Source: Streptomyces piniterrae (GTDB lineage: Bacteria; Actinomycetota; Actinomycetes; Streptomycetales; Streptomycetaceae). From it: 64,000 bases of DNA. Location: contig NZ_SUMB01000006.1 of assembly GCF_005048155.1 (NCBI RefSeq), positions 248,001 to 312,000 of the forward strand. Direction: 5' to 3'. The position numbers were made by a program, and so were the translations under genes. Each line of letters starts with the position of its first letter. Position 1 is the stretch's first letter. Positions 33,261 to 41,413 of the stretch are shown in pieces. The notes under the pieces were generated by a model, which was not told the DNA's origin, ran no database searches, and worked only from the letters and a program-made list of their open reading frames with translations.

Positions 33261-33275
33261 CTGACGATGTGTCAG
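33261..33275. promoter_or_regulatory. Palindromic operator, copy 13 (CTGACGATGTGTCAG)
   Basis: Five-base arms. Centre 64 bp from copy 12 and 100 bp before the LLM start at 33368. Confidence 0.78.
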
Positions 33276-33367
33276 AAATGGAAGTCGGGCGACCTCGGAA
33301 AGCGTCTCCGGCCAGCCGGCCGTCGGAATCTCCCCCTCAGGGGATCGGCAAGGGATGGTGAACCTCC

Positions 33368-34492
33368 TTGGAATTCGGGATCTTCGTGCAGGGATATGTG
33401 GGCAAGCGGGCCGAGACCGACCCGCTCGCCGAGCACCACGTGCTGATGGAGGAGACGGAGTACGTCATCCAGGCGGACAGGTCCGGCTTCAAGTACGCCT
33501 GGGCCTCCGAGCACCACTTCCTGGAGGAGTACTCGCACCTGTCGGCCAACGACGTCTTCCTCGGCTACCTCGCGCACGCCACCGAGCGCATCCACCTCGG
33601 CTCCGGCATCTTCAACCCGCTCGCCCCCGTCAACCACCCGGTGAAGGTCGCCGAGAAGGTGGCCATGCTCGACCATCTCTCCGGCGGACGCTTCGAGTTC
33701 GGCTCCGGGCGGGGCGCGGGCAGCCACGAGATCCTCGGGTTCATGCCGGGTGTGACGGACATGAACCACACCAAGGAACTCTGGGAGGAGACCATCGCGG
33801 AGTTCCCCAAGATGTGGCTCCAGGACGAGTACGCCGGGTTCAAGGGCAAGCACTGGGAGCTGCCGCCGCGCAAGGTCCTGCCCAAGCCGTACGGGGCGTC
33901 GCACCCGGCGATGTGGTACGCCGCCGGGTCGCCGTCCTCGTACGCGATGGCCGGCAGGAAGGGGCTCGGCGTGCTGGGCTTCAGCGTGCAGAAGGTCTCC
34001 GACATGGAGTGGGTCGTCGACTCGTACAAGACGGCCGTGAAGGAGGCGGAGGCGGTCGGGGACTTCGTCAACGACAACGTCATGGTGACGTCGACGGCGA
34101 TCTGCGCGGAGACCCACCAGGAGGCGGTGCAGATCGCGGTCGGCGGCGGCCTCAACTACCTGCAGTCGCTGCTGTTCCGCTACCACGACACCTTCCCCCG
34201 GCCCGACGGCATACCGGAGTGGCCCGAGCTGCTGCCCGAGTACACCGAGGAGATCATCGAGCTGCTGATCGCCGAGGAGCTGATGATCTGCGGCGACCCG
34301 GACGAGGTGCTCCGGCAGTGCAAACGCTGGGAACAGGCCGGCGCCGACCAGCTCTCCTTCGGCCTGCCGATCGGCGTCCCGTACGAGGACACCATGAACA
34401 CGATCAAGCTGATCGGCGAGCACGTCATCCCCAAGATCGACACGGATCCGGTGCACCGGACCACGCGCTTCCGGCGGTCGGCGGGCGAGTGA
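33368..34492 (+). CDS. LLM-class flavin/F420-dependent oxidoreductase
   Basis: 374 residues, luciferase-like barrel. EFGIFVQGYV at the N-terminus, FKYAWASEHHFLEEYSHLSA (luciferase alpha-type EHHF motif), AMLDHLSGGRFEFGSGRGAG and LNYLQSLLFRYHDTF. The start is TTG 33368, because the conserved first residues of the family (MEFGIFVQG) begin exactly there; no ATG or GTG precedes it in frame without leaving similarity, and an AAGGGA lies about 13 nt upstream. First gene of a probable operon with the D-aminoacylase-like amidohydrolase and the aldehyde dehydrogenase. Substrate unknown; it may oxidise with oxygen like FMN-dependent relatives rather than use F420. Confidence 0.88.
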   Translation: MEFGIFVQGYVGKRAETDPLAEHHVLMEETEYVIQADRSGFKYAWASEHHFLEEYSHLSANDVFLGYLAHATERIHLGSGIFNPLAPVNHPVKVAEKVAMLDHLSGGRFEFGSGRGAGSHEILGFMPGVTDMNHTKELWEETIAEFPKMWLQDEYAGFKGKHWELPPRKVLPKPYGASHPAMWYAAGSPSSYAMAGRKGLGVLGFSVQKVSDMEWVVDSYKTAVKEAEAVGDFVNDNVMVTSTAICAETHQEAVQIAVGGGLNYLQSLLFRYHDTFPRPDGIPEWPELLPEYTEEIIELLIAEELMICGDPDEVLRQCKRWEQAGADQLSFGLPIGVPYEDTMNTIKLIGEHVIPKIDTDPVHRTTRFRRSAGE

Positions 34493-34585
34493 CGGCGACG
34501 CCGCCCCCGTGTGAGGCGCGGACCGGCCCGCGCGGCGGCCGCCCGTATCCGTGAACAGCCCCAGGGAAGAAGGGACCCACGCACC

Positions 34586-36325
34586 ATGCTCGACCACCTG
34601 ATCAGGAGCGCGACCGTCGTGGACGGCACGGGCACGCCTTCCTACGTCGCCGACGTCGGCATACGGGGCGGCCGGGTCGCGGTGATCGCCGAGCCGGGGG
34701 CGGTCACCGAGGAGGCCCGTACCAGCGAGGACGCCCAGGGGCTGGTCCTCGCGCCCGGCTTCGTCGACCCGCACACGCACTACGACGCCCAGCTGTTCTG
34801 GGACCCGTACGCCACCCCGTCGCTCAACCACGGCGTCACCACCGTCGCCGGCGGCAACTGCGGCTTCACCCTGGCCCCGCTGCACCCCGACCGGCCCGAG
34901 GACGCCGACTACACCCGGCGGATGATGAGCAAGGTCGAGGGGATGTCGCTGGTCGCGCTGGAAGAGGGCGCGCCCTGGAACTGGCACGGCTTCGGCGAGT
35001 ACCTGGACGCCCTGGAGGGGCGGATCGCCGTCAACGCCGGCTTCATGGTGGGGCACTGCGCGCTGCGGCGGTATGTGATGGGCGCGGAGGCGATCGGCGG
35101 ACAGCCCTCGCCCGACCAACTGACGGAGATGCTGCGGCTGTTCCATGACGCGATGGACGCCGGAGCCTGGGGGCTGTCCACGACCCAGTCCTCGACCCAT
35201 TCGGACGGCGACGGCCGGCCCGTCGCCTCGCGGCACGCACGTCCCGACGAGCTGCTCGCGCTCTCCCGCGCGGTCGCCGAACACGAGGGCACCCAGCTGG
35301 AGGCCATCGTCGCGGGCTGCCTCGACCAGTTCGACGACGATGAGATCGACCTGTTCGTGGAGATGTCGTCGGCCGCCGGCCGGCCGCTGAACTGGAATGT
35401 GCTGACCATTGACGCGGCCGTGCCGGAACGGGTGCCGCGCCAGCTGGTCGCCAGCGAGCGGGCGCGGAAGGCCGGCGGCCGGATCGTGGCGCTGACCATG
35501 CCGATCCTCACCCCCATGAACATGTCGCTGGGCACCTTCTGCGCACTGAACCTCATCCCCGGCTGGGGCGAGATCCTCGGCCTGCCGGTGTCCGAGCGGA
35601 TCGCCGCACTGAGGGACGCCGACGTACGGGCCGAGATGCTGCGACGCGCGAACAGCAAGGAGGCCGGGGTCTTCCGGCGGCTGACGAACTTCGCGCGGTA
35701 TGTGATCGGGGATACCTACTCCGCGGCGAACGCGGGGCTTTCGGGCCGGGTGGTCCGGGACATCGCCGCCGAGCGCGGGCAGGACGCCTTCCACTGCCTG
35801 GTCGAGATCTGCGCCAACGACGAGCTGCGTACGGTGCTGTGGCCGATGCCCACCGACAACGACCCGGACAGCTGGGCACTGCGCCAGGAGACCTGGCAGC
35901 ACGAGGACGTCCTGTTGGGCGGCTCGGACGCCGGCGCGCATCTGGACCGGATGTGCGGCGCGCCGTACACCACCCGCTTCATCGGGGACTGTCTGCGCGG
36001 GCGCCGGCTCGTCGGCCTGGAGCGGGCCGTACAGATGCTGACGGACGACCCGGCCCGGCTGTTCGGGCTGCGCGGGCGCGGCCGGATCGCCGAGGGCTAC
36101 CACGCCGACCTGGTGCTCTTCGATCCGGAGCGGATCGACGCCGGGCCCGCGAAGCTGGTGCACGACCTGCCGGGGGACAGCCCACGGCTGGATTCGAAGG
36201 CGATCGGGATCGTGAGCGTACGGGTCAACGGGGTGGAGACGATCCGGGAGGACGCGGTGACCGGCGCGGTGCCGGGGACGGTGCTGCGGTCGGGGCGGGA
36301 TACGGAGACGGTGAGCACGAGGTGA
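34586..36325 (+). CDS. N-acyl-D-amino-acid deacylase-like amidohydrolase (D-aminoacylase family)
   Basis: 579 residues. Amidohydrolase-3 type enzyme: N-terminal beta-sandwich (LIRSATVVDGTGTPSYVADVG), metal motif DPHTHYDAQLFWDP (HxH), GVTTVAGGNCGFTLAP, a second metal ligand region in GFMVGHCALRRYVMG, catalytic Asp in GGSDAGAHLD, and the C-terminal sandwich strand GRIAEGYHADLVLFDPE. Though named for D-aminoacylases, homologues in catabolic clusters probably cleave other amide or cyclic substrates. ATG 34586 has AGAAGGGACC upstream. Lies 93 bp after the LLM gene and 64 bp before the ALDH gene, same operon. Confidence 0.88.
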   Translation: MLDHLIRSATVVDGTGTPSYVADVGIRGGRVAVIAEPGAVTEEARTSEDAQGLVLAPGFVDPHTHYDAQLFWDPYATPSLNHGVTTVAGGNCGFTLAPLHPDRPEDADYTRRMMSKVEGMSLVALEEGAPWNWHGFGEYLDALEGRIAVNAGFMVGHCALRRYVMGAEAIGGQPSPDQLTEMLRLFHDAMDAGAWGLSTTQSSTHSDGDGRPVASRHARPDELLALSRAVAEHEGTQLEAIVAGCLDQFDDDEIDLFVEMSSAAGRPLNWNVLTIDAAVPERVPRQLVASERARKAGGRIVALTMPILTPMNMSLGTFCALNLIPGWGEILGLPVSERIAALRDADVRAEMLRRANSKEAGVFRRLTNFARYVIGDTYSAANAGLSGRVVRDIAAERGQDAFHCLVEICANDELRTVLWPMPTDNDPDSWALRQETWQHEDVLLGGSDAGAHLDRMCGAPYTTRFIGDCLRGRRLVGLERAVQMLTDDPARLFGLRGRGRIAEGYHADLVLFDPERIDAGPAKLVHDLPGDSPRLDSKAIGIVSVRVNGVETIREDAVTGAVPGTVLRSGRDTETVSTR

Positions 36326-36382
36326 GGGCGAGTACGAGGTGAGGGGAAGTACGGGGTGAGAGGGCGTACAAGGTGAGAGGGA
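36318..36382. repeat. Imperfect tandem repeat (about 17 bp, GTACGAGGTGAGGG type)
   Basis: About four degenerate copies begin at the very end of the amidohydrolase gene and end at the aldehyde dehydrogenase ribosome-binding site (GAGAGGGAG). Confidence 0.65.
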
Positions 36383-36389
36383 GCCGGGG

Positions 36390-37892
36390 GTGGGCGGTGT
36401 GAAGGTGGCCGGTGGCCAGGCGGGCGGTGGTCAAGTGGTGGGTGACGAGCGGCTGTTCATCGGTGGCGAGTGGGTGGAGCCGGACGGCGGACACTACGAC
36501 GTCATCAACCCGGCGACCGAGGAGGTCGTCGGGCGGGCCCCGGAGGCGAGCCGGGCACAGGTGGAGTCGGCGGTGGACGCGGCACGCGAGGCGTTCGAGA
36601 GCTGGTCGCGCACTGCACCCGAGGAACGGGCCGGCATCCTGGACCGCGCGGCCGGGGTGATGCGCAGGGAGTTCGTCCGGTACGCGGAGCTGGCGCAGGC
36701 GGAGAGTGGCGCGACGACCGGTACCGCGCGCGGTATGCAGGTCGGGGTGTCCGTCGCCCGCTTCAAGCGGTACGCGCGCGGCGCGCTGGAGCCGGTGGAG
36801 ACCGGGCTGCCGCCGCAGATCAACGAGGCGGGGCCGATAGGGAAGGCGGGCGTCCTCGGGGCGCTCGCGGTTCGCCGCCCGGTGGGCGTCGTCACCTGCA
36901 TCACCTCGTACAACAACCCCTGGGCGAACCCGGCGGGCAAGATCGCGCCGGCGTTGGCGATGGGCAATACGGTCGTCGTCAAGCCGGCGCCGCAGGACCC
37001 GCTGTCGGTGTACCGGATGGCCGAGGCGCTGGCCGAGGCCGGGGTGCCGCCGGGCGTGGTCAATGTGGTCAGCGGCGCGCGGCCCGACGTCGGTGCGGCC
37101 GCGGTGGCGGCGGACGGCGTGGACATGGTCAGCTTCACCGGTTCCACGGCGGTCGGGCAGAAGATCGCCGAGGAGTGCGGCCGCGGGATGAAGCGGCAGC
37201 TGATGGAGCTGGGCGGCAAGGGCGCTGCGCTGGTCTTCGACGACGCGGATCCGGCGGCGGCGGTGGCCGGTATCGGCACCACCTTCTCCTTCTACAGCGG
37301 ACAGATCTGCACCGCGCCGACCCGCGTACTGGCGCAGCGTGGCATCTACGAGCGGCTGGTGGAGGGCCTCGCCCGGTACGCGGCGCGGCTGACGGTCGGT
37401 GACCCGAGGGAGCCGGGCACGGTCGTCGGCCCGGTGATCTCCGCGGCGCACCGGGACCGTATCGAGTCGTATGTCGAGCTGGCGGCTAAGGAGGGCGCGC
37501 GGCTGGTCGCCGGGGGCGAGCGGCCGGAGACGGCGCGCGGCTTCTATGTGGCGCCGACGCTGTTCGCGGACTGCACGAACGAGATGCGGGCGGTGCGCGA
37601 GGAGATCTTCGGACCGGTGGTCGTGGTCGTTCCCTTCGACGACGAGGAGGAGGGCATCGCGCTGGCCAACGACAGCGACTACGGGCTGCTGGACTACGTC
37701 TGGTCCGGCGATGTGGCCCGCGCGTTCCGGGTCGCGGGACGGCTGCGGGCCGGCGGGGTCGGCGTCAACACGGTCGGCCGGAACATGGAGGCCCCGTTCG
37801 GCGGCTTCAAGCGCAGCGGGGTCGGGCGCGATGTGGGCTCGTACGCGCTGCATGCCTACAGCGAGTTGCAGGCGATCGTCTGGCCGGGGTGA
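36390..37892 (+). CDS. NAD(P)-dependent aldehyde dehydrogenase
   Basis: 500 residues, ALDH superfamily. YDVINPATEEVVGRAPEAS start, NAD-binding VVKPAPQDPLSVYRMAE and SFTGSTAVGQKIAEE, general base Glu in ELGGKGAALVF, catalytic cysteine in YSGQICTAPTRVL, and the C-terminal NTVGRNMEAPFGGFKRSGVGRD. It oxidises an aldehyde to the acid. Start GTG 36390 after GAGAGGGAGCC; the first 16 residues are Gly/Val-rich and variable, so a slightly later start is possible. Last gene of the LLM, amidohydrolase and ALDH run. Confidence 0.9.
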   Translation: MGGVKVAGGQAGGGQVVGDERLFIGGEWVEPDGGHYDVINPATEEVVGRAPEASRAQVESAVDAAREAFESWSRTAPEERAGILDRAAGVMRREFVRYAELAQAESGATTGTARGMQVGVSVARFKRYARGALEPVETGLPPQINEAGPIGKAGVLGALAVRRPVGVVTCITSYNNPWANPAGKIAPALAMGNTVVVKPAPQDPLSVYRMAEALAEAGVPPGVVNVVSGARPDVGAAAVAADGVDMVSFTGSTAVGQKIAEECGRGMKRQLMELGGKGAALVFDDADPAAAVAGIGTTFSFYSGQICTAPTRVLAQRGIYERLVEGLARYAARLTVGDPREPGTVVGPVISAAHRDRIESYVELAAKEGARLVAGGERPETARGFYVAPTLFADCTNEMRAVREEIFGPVVVVVPFDDEEEGIALANDSDYGLLDYVWSGDVARAFRVAGRLRAGGVGVNTVGRNMEAPFGGFKRSGVGRDVGSYALHAYSELQAIVWPG

Positions 37893-37930
37893 CGGGGTGA
37901 CGGGGTGACGGGGCGGGGGAGTGCGGGGGC

Positions 37931-37953
37931 GAGGGGGCTCTGCGAAGCCCCTC
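37931..37953. terminator. Hairpin terminator after ALDH operon
   Basis: GAGGGGGCT / AGCCCCTC arms (one bulged G) with a short loop, between the ALDH gene and the convergent metallohydrolase gene. Confidence 0.7.
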
Positions 37954-37972
37954 GGCTCCCGTAGCCCGCCGC

Positions 37973-39523
37973 TCAGTCCCTCCCGTCCAGGAACACCGGA
38001 TTCGTCAGCGCCGCCATCGGCCCCGGCAGTCCCGGCGTGGTCGCGGGGTGGCGGACCTCGGCGCGTATGTAGGCGGCGTGGTCGGGCGTCGTCTGCCAGC
38101 TGACGGTGCCCGTGCCGGACGGCGGCAGCGGCGTCGCATACACGGTGCCCTGGTCGGTGACGAAGGAGACCGCGCAGCCCGGGGCGCCGGAGACCGTCAG
38201 CCGGGCGGTGACCTGCGACGTACGCGCGACCGCGAGGCGCTCGCCGATGCCGGCGTGTTCGCCGCGTTCGCCGGTGACGGAGAAGGCGAGGTCGATCTTC
38301 GACGACTCGGCGATCCAGACCCGTCCTGCCCGGATGCCGTCCTGGATGGCGCGCCGGGAGAGGTCATCGGCCCATACGACGGTCTGCGGGTGGCCGACGA
38401 CGTCCGGGTCGCGGTGGGCGTCGCTGTGGCCGACGGCCGGCAGCCAGGAGGCGCCGCCGCGGGCGTGCGCGACCAGGGTGTTGTCCCACTCGGCGAGGGT
38501 GACCTCGTCATCCGGGGTGTACGGCCCGTTCCAGACCTCCACCGCGTCGGCGTCGTTCAGCCCGAACTTCCAGTTGCAGCCGATGCAGGTGGCGTGCGGA
38601 TGCGCCGGGATGACCAGGCCGCCGGCCCGCCGGATGGCACGCGCGTACTTGCCGAAGGCGTTGTCGCGGGCTCGGTAGCGCCAGTCGATGAAGACCCCCG
38701 GGTCGGTGCCCATCGCCACCACATGGCCGTTGCGCGTGGTGACCTCCTCGCCGGTGAGGACGAGCAGGTCATCGCCCCACAGGCCGTCCCAGGCGCGATG
38801 CGCGGACGTCGTGTTGTGCTCGGAGGTGGTGATGAAGTCCAGCCCGGCGGCACGGGCCAGCGCCGCGATCTCGGCGGGTGTCCGCTTGCCGTCGGAGTAG
38901 ACGGAGTGCAGATGGTTGTCGCCGCGGTACCAGGCGCGGCCGCGGCCCCGGGCGCGCTCGGGCGGGTAGACGGGCGCCGGGGTGTGCCCCGGAGGGCCGT
39001 GGCGGAGGGTGATGGTGACCTCGTAGGTCAGGCCCTGCGGCGCGACGGTGTACGGGCCGAGGGCGATATGCCAGGTGCCGGCGTTGACGGGGCCGGGGAG
39101 GTAGCCGGGGGTGGCGTCGTCGGCGCGCAGGAAGAACTCCGTGCGGGCCCCGCCCGACCAGCCGCGGAAGCCCGCGCCGCCGAGCTCGGTGCCGCGCTCG
39201 TCGAAGATGCCGATGTCGCAGGCGTTGCCGGGGGTGCCCTGGGGGACGGCCGGCTTGTCGTAGCTGTAGGCGACGGCGATCTCCCGTACGCCGTGCGGAA
39301 CTTCGACCGGCAGATAGACGAAGTCCGGTGCGCCCGTCGTGAGATGGCCGGTGACCTTGCGGGTCTGCTCGCCCCCGCCGGAGCCGCTCGGCGGACCTCC
39401 GGCCGGCTCCGGGCCGGAGCCCCCGGCTGCCGGTGCCGCGTCGGCGAAGCTCACAGCTCCGAGCGTAAGCGCGCCCGACGCGCCCGCGACCGCCGAAAGT
39501 CTCAGAACGTCGCGCCGGTCCAT
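37973..39523 (-). CDS. CehA/McbA-type PHP metallohydrolase, Tat-exported
   Basis: 516 residues. MDRRDVLRLSAVAGASG is a twin-arginine signal. After a Gly/Pro-rich linker comes a pre-domain of beta strands (about 60-195) and then a PHP-fold phosphoesterase domain: RGDNHLHSVYSDGKRTP gives the HxH and Asp metal ligands, FITTSEHNTTSAHRAWDG, GGLVIPAHPHATCIGC and VGHSDAHRD the others. A C-terminal beta domain follows (about 410-516). CehA-like proteins are carbaryl hydrolases or phosphodiesterases. ATG 39523. Convergent with ALDH; upstream are short CATGTCGCC repeats at about 39645-39695. Confidence 0.87.
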   Translation of the reverse strand: MDRRDVLRLSAVAGASGALTLGAVSFADAAPAAGGSGPEPAGGPPSGSGGGEQTRKVTGHLTTGAPDFVYLPVEVPHGVREIAVAYSYDKPAVPQGTPGNACDIGIFDERGTELGGAGFRGWSGGARTEFFLRADDATPGYLPGPVNAGTWHIALGPYTVAPQGLTYEVTITLRHGPPGHTPAPVYPPERARGRGRAWYRGDNHLHSVYSDGKRTPAEIAALARAAGLDFITTSEHNTTSAHRAWDGLWGDDLLVLTGEEVTTRNGHVVAMGTDPGVFIDWRYRARDNAFGKYARAIRRAGGLVIPAHPHATCIGCNWKFGLNDADAVEVWNGPYTPDDEVTLAEWDNTLVAHARGGASWLPAVGHSDAHRDPDVVGHPQTVVWADDLSRRAIQDGIRAGRVWIAESSKIDLAFSVTGERGEHAGIGERLAVARTSQVTARLTVSGAPGCAVSFVTDQGTVYATPLPPSGTGTVSWQTTPDHAAYIRAEVRHPATTPGLPGPMAALTNPVFLDGRD

Positions 39524-39732
39524 TTCTGCCCCCCAAGCATCGGATGGATGGCCTCCCGCAGTGCCGCCCGCACCGCGGTCCGCACTGCCGTCGGCCTGCC
39601 GTCAGCGGCGGATGGTCGGGTCGCCGCGTCATCAGCCCATGTCGCCATGTCGCCGGCGTATGTCGCCGTGGCATCGGCTCATGTCGCCGTGTGAAAACTG
39701 TTGTACGCGGGTGTGACGCGGAGGGAAAGGCC

Positions 39733-39741
39733 TGTGGATAA
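39733..39741. promoter_or_regulatory. Perfect DnaA-box 9-mer (TGTGGATAA)
   Basis: Complement of TTATCCACA, about 60 bp upstream of the LLM gene at 39800. Binding is inferred from the consensus only. Confidence 0.4.
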
Positions 39742-39799
39742 CCGTCGGACGGTAGGGCAACATGCGGTCACCCACACGCCTGACGCGGAGGTGCCCAGC

Positions 39800-40624
39800 A
39801 TGCGGATCGCGACCACGATCTTCCTGACCGACGAGACGATCCGGCCGGTCCGGCTCGCCCGTGAGCTGGAACAACGCGGGTTCGACGGGCTCTATCTCCC
39901 CGAGCACACACATATCCCGGCCAGCCGCGACACCCCGGCCCCCATGGGCGAGCCGCTGCCCCGCGAATACGGCCGCACCCTCGATCCGTTCGTCGCACTC
40001 GGCCAGGCCGCCGCCGTCACCGAACGGCTCGGCCTCGGCACCGGCATCACCCTCGTCGCCCAGCACGACCCGATCGGCCTCGCCAAGCAGATCGCGACGC
40101 TCGACCACCTCTCCGGCGGCCGCCTCACCTTCGGTGTCGGCTTCGGCTGGAACGTCGAGGAAGCCGCCGACCACGGGGTGGAATGGTCGACACGACGCGA
40201 GCTGACGCGTGACCGGGTGGCGCTGATGCGGGCCCTGTGGGCCGCGGAACCCACCGCCTACAAAGGCGAGTTCGCATCCGTACGTGCCTCCTACGCGTTC
40301 CCGAAGCCGGTGCACGGCGCGCCGCGCACCCTGATCGGCGGTGCCGCCGGGCCCAGGCTCTTCGGGCAGATCGCCGAGTACGCGGACGGCTGGCTGCCGA
40401 TCGGCGGGCGAGGGCTGGCCGAGACCCTTCCGGTGCTGCGCCGGGCGTGGGCGGACGCCGGGCGTGCGGGCGAGCCGCTGGTGGTGCCGTACGCGGTGCG
40501 CCCGTCGCCCGGGAAACTGGCGCACTACCGGGAGCTGGGCCTCCCGGAGGTGGTGCTGCAACTGCCGGCGGCCGGGGAAGCGGAGGTGCTGCGGACGTTG
40601 GACGACTTCGCGCAGTACCTGTGA
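39800..40624 (+). CDS. LLM-class F420-dependent oxidoreductase (TIGR03619-like)
   Basis: 274 residues, luciferase-like barrel of the short F420 class. IATTIFLTDETIRPVRLA start, ARELEQRGFDGLYLPEHTHIP, IATLDHLSGGRLTFGVGFGWNVEEAADHG and PRTLIGGAAGPRLFGQIAEYADGWLP. ATG 39800 follows GGAGGTGCCC. Unlike the other LLM genes it has no full palindrome upstream, only one CTGACGC half-site at 39779, so membership in the regulon is doubtful. FbiC, which makes the F420 chromophore, is encoded 0.8 kb downstream. Confidence 0.88.
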   Translation: MRIATTIFLTDETIRPVRLARELEQRGFDGLYLPEHTHIPASRDTPAPMGEPLPREYGRTLDPFVALGQAAAVTERLGLGTGITLVAQHDPIGLAKQIATLDHLSGGRLTFGVGFGWNVEEAADHGVEWSTRRELTRDRVALMRALWAAEPTAYKGEFASVRASYAFPKPVHGAPRTLIGGAAGPRLFGQIAEYADGWLPIGGRGLAETLPVLRRAWADAGRAGEPLVVPYAVRPSPGKLAHYRELGLPEVVLQLPAAGEAEVLRTLDDFAQYL

Positions 40625-40840
40625 CGCGGCGCGGCGTAGGACGAACGCCTAGGACCACCGACGTACGGCCATCCGGAGGGTTCGGTACCGCAGACCGATA
40701 CGGGCCTCTCCGACCGGACGTAGCGTCGTAAGGGAAGGCTCCGTGGTTCCGTGGCCCCGTGGCTCGGCGGTTGCGTAGTTCCGCAGGTCCGCGGGCCATG
40801 CGAGCACCATCCGCAGATCAACGGTCCAAGGAGAACCCCC

Positions 40841-41242
40841 ATGCCCCGACTCGACCACACGATCGTGCACAGCACCGACCGTTTCGCCTCCGCACGCTTC
40901 CTGGCCGGCCTTCTGGACGCGCCCGAGCCCAAGGCGTACGGCCCGTTCGCCGCGCTCAAGTTGGACAACGGCGTCACGCTCGACTTCGCGGACTTTGTCG
41001 GGGACCGGCGGGAATTCGCCCCCACGCACTACGCGTTCCTGGTGACGGAGGAGGAGTTCGACGCGATCCTGGCCCGTATCCAGGCGCGTGAGCTGCCGTA
41101 CTGGGCGGACCCCCGGCACACCCGGCCGCAGGTGATCAACACCCAGGACGGCGGCCGCGGCCTGTATGTCGACGACCCCGACGGCCACAACATGGAGTTT
41201 CTGACCCGGACGTACTCCGACGAGCTGCTGGCCAGTCTGTAG
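40841..41242 (+). CDS. VOC-family (glyoxalase/dioxygenase fold) protein
   Basis: 133 residues with paired beta-alpha-beta-beta-beta units: LDHTIVHSTDRFASARFLAGLL (first histidine in LDHT), VTLDFADFVGD, THYAFLVTEEEFDAIL and GLYVDDPDGHNMEFLTRTY with the terminal glutamate ligand. Family covers metal-dependent lyases, dioxygenases and antibiotic-binding proteins. The ligand set His/His/Glu is plausible, so a metal enzyme is likely. ATG 40841 follows CAAGGAGAACCCCC. Monocistronic in appearance; substrate unknown. Confidence 0.87.
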   Translation: MPRLDHTIVHSTDRFASARFLAGLLDAPEPKAYGPFAALKLDNGVTLDFADFVGDRREFAPTHYAFLVTEEEFDAILARIQARELPYWADPRHTRPQVINTQDGGRGLYVDDPDGHNMEFLTRTYSDELLASL

Positions 41243-41413
41243 CGCCGTCTCCGTGCCGCCGTCTCCGTACTGCCGTCTCCCTAGGGCCGTCCCGATCGCC
41301 GGGAACAGCACTCGCCGCCTGCGGAGGGAACCTCCGTCTCGCGTGATCAGGCGCACACCGGTCGTCGGTTCTCCGGCGGCGGCGCTGTCGGCGGGCGCTC
41401 GTATGCTCGGGGG

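Noticed and set aside
33272..36163. 963-residue open frame on the minus strand
   Set aside because: Antisense to the LLM and amidohydrolase genes, which have clear family motifs.
39779..39793. CTGACGCGGAGGTGC before the third LLM gene as a further operator
   Set aside because: Only the left half-site matches; the right arm is GGTGC.
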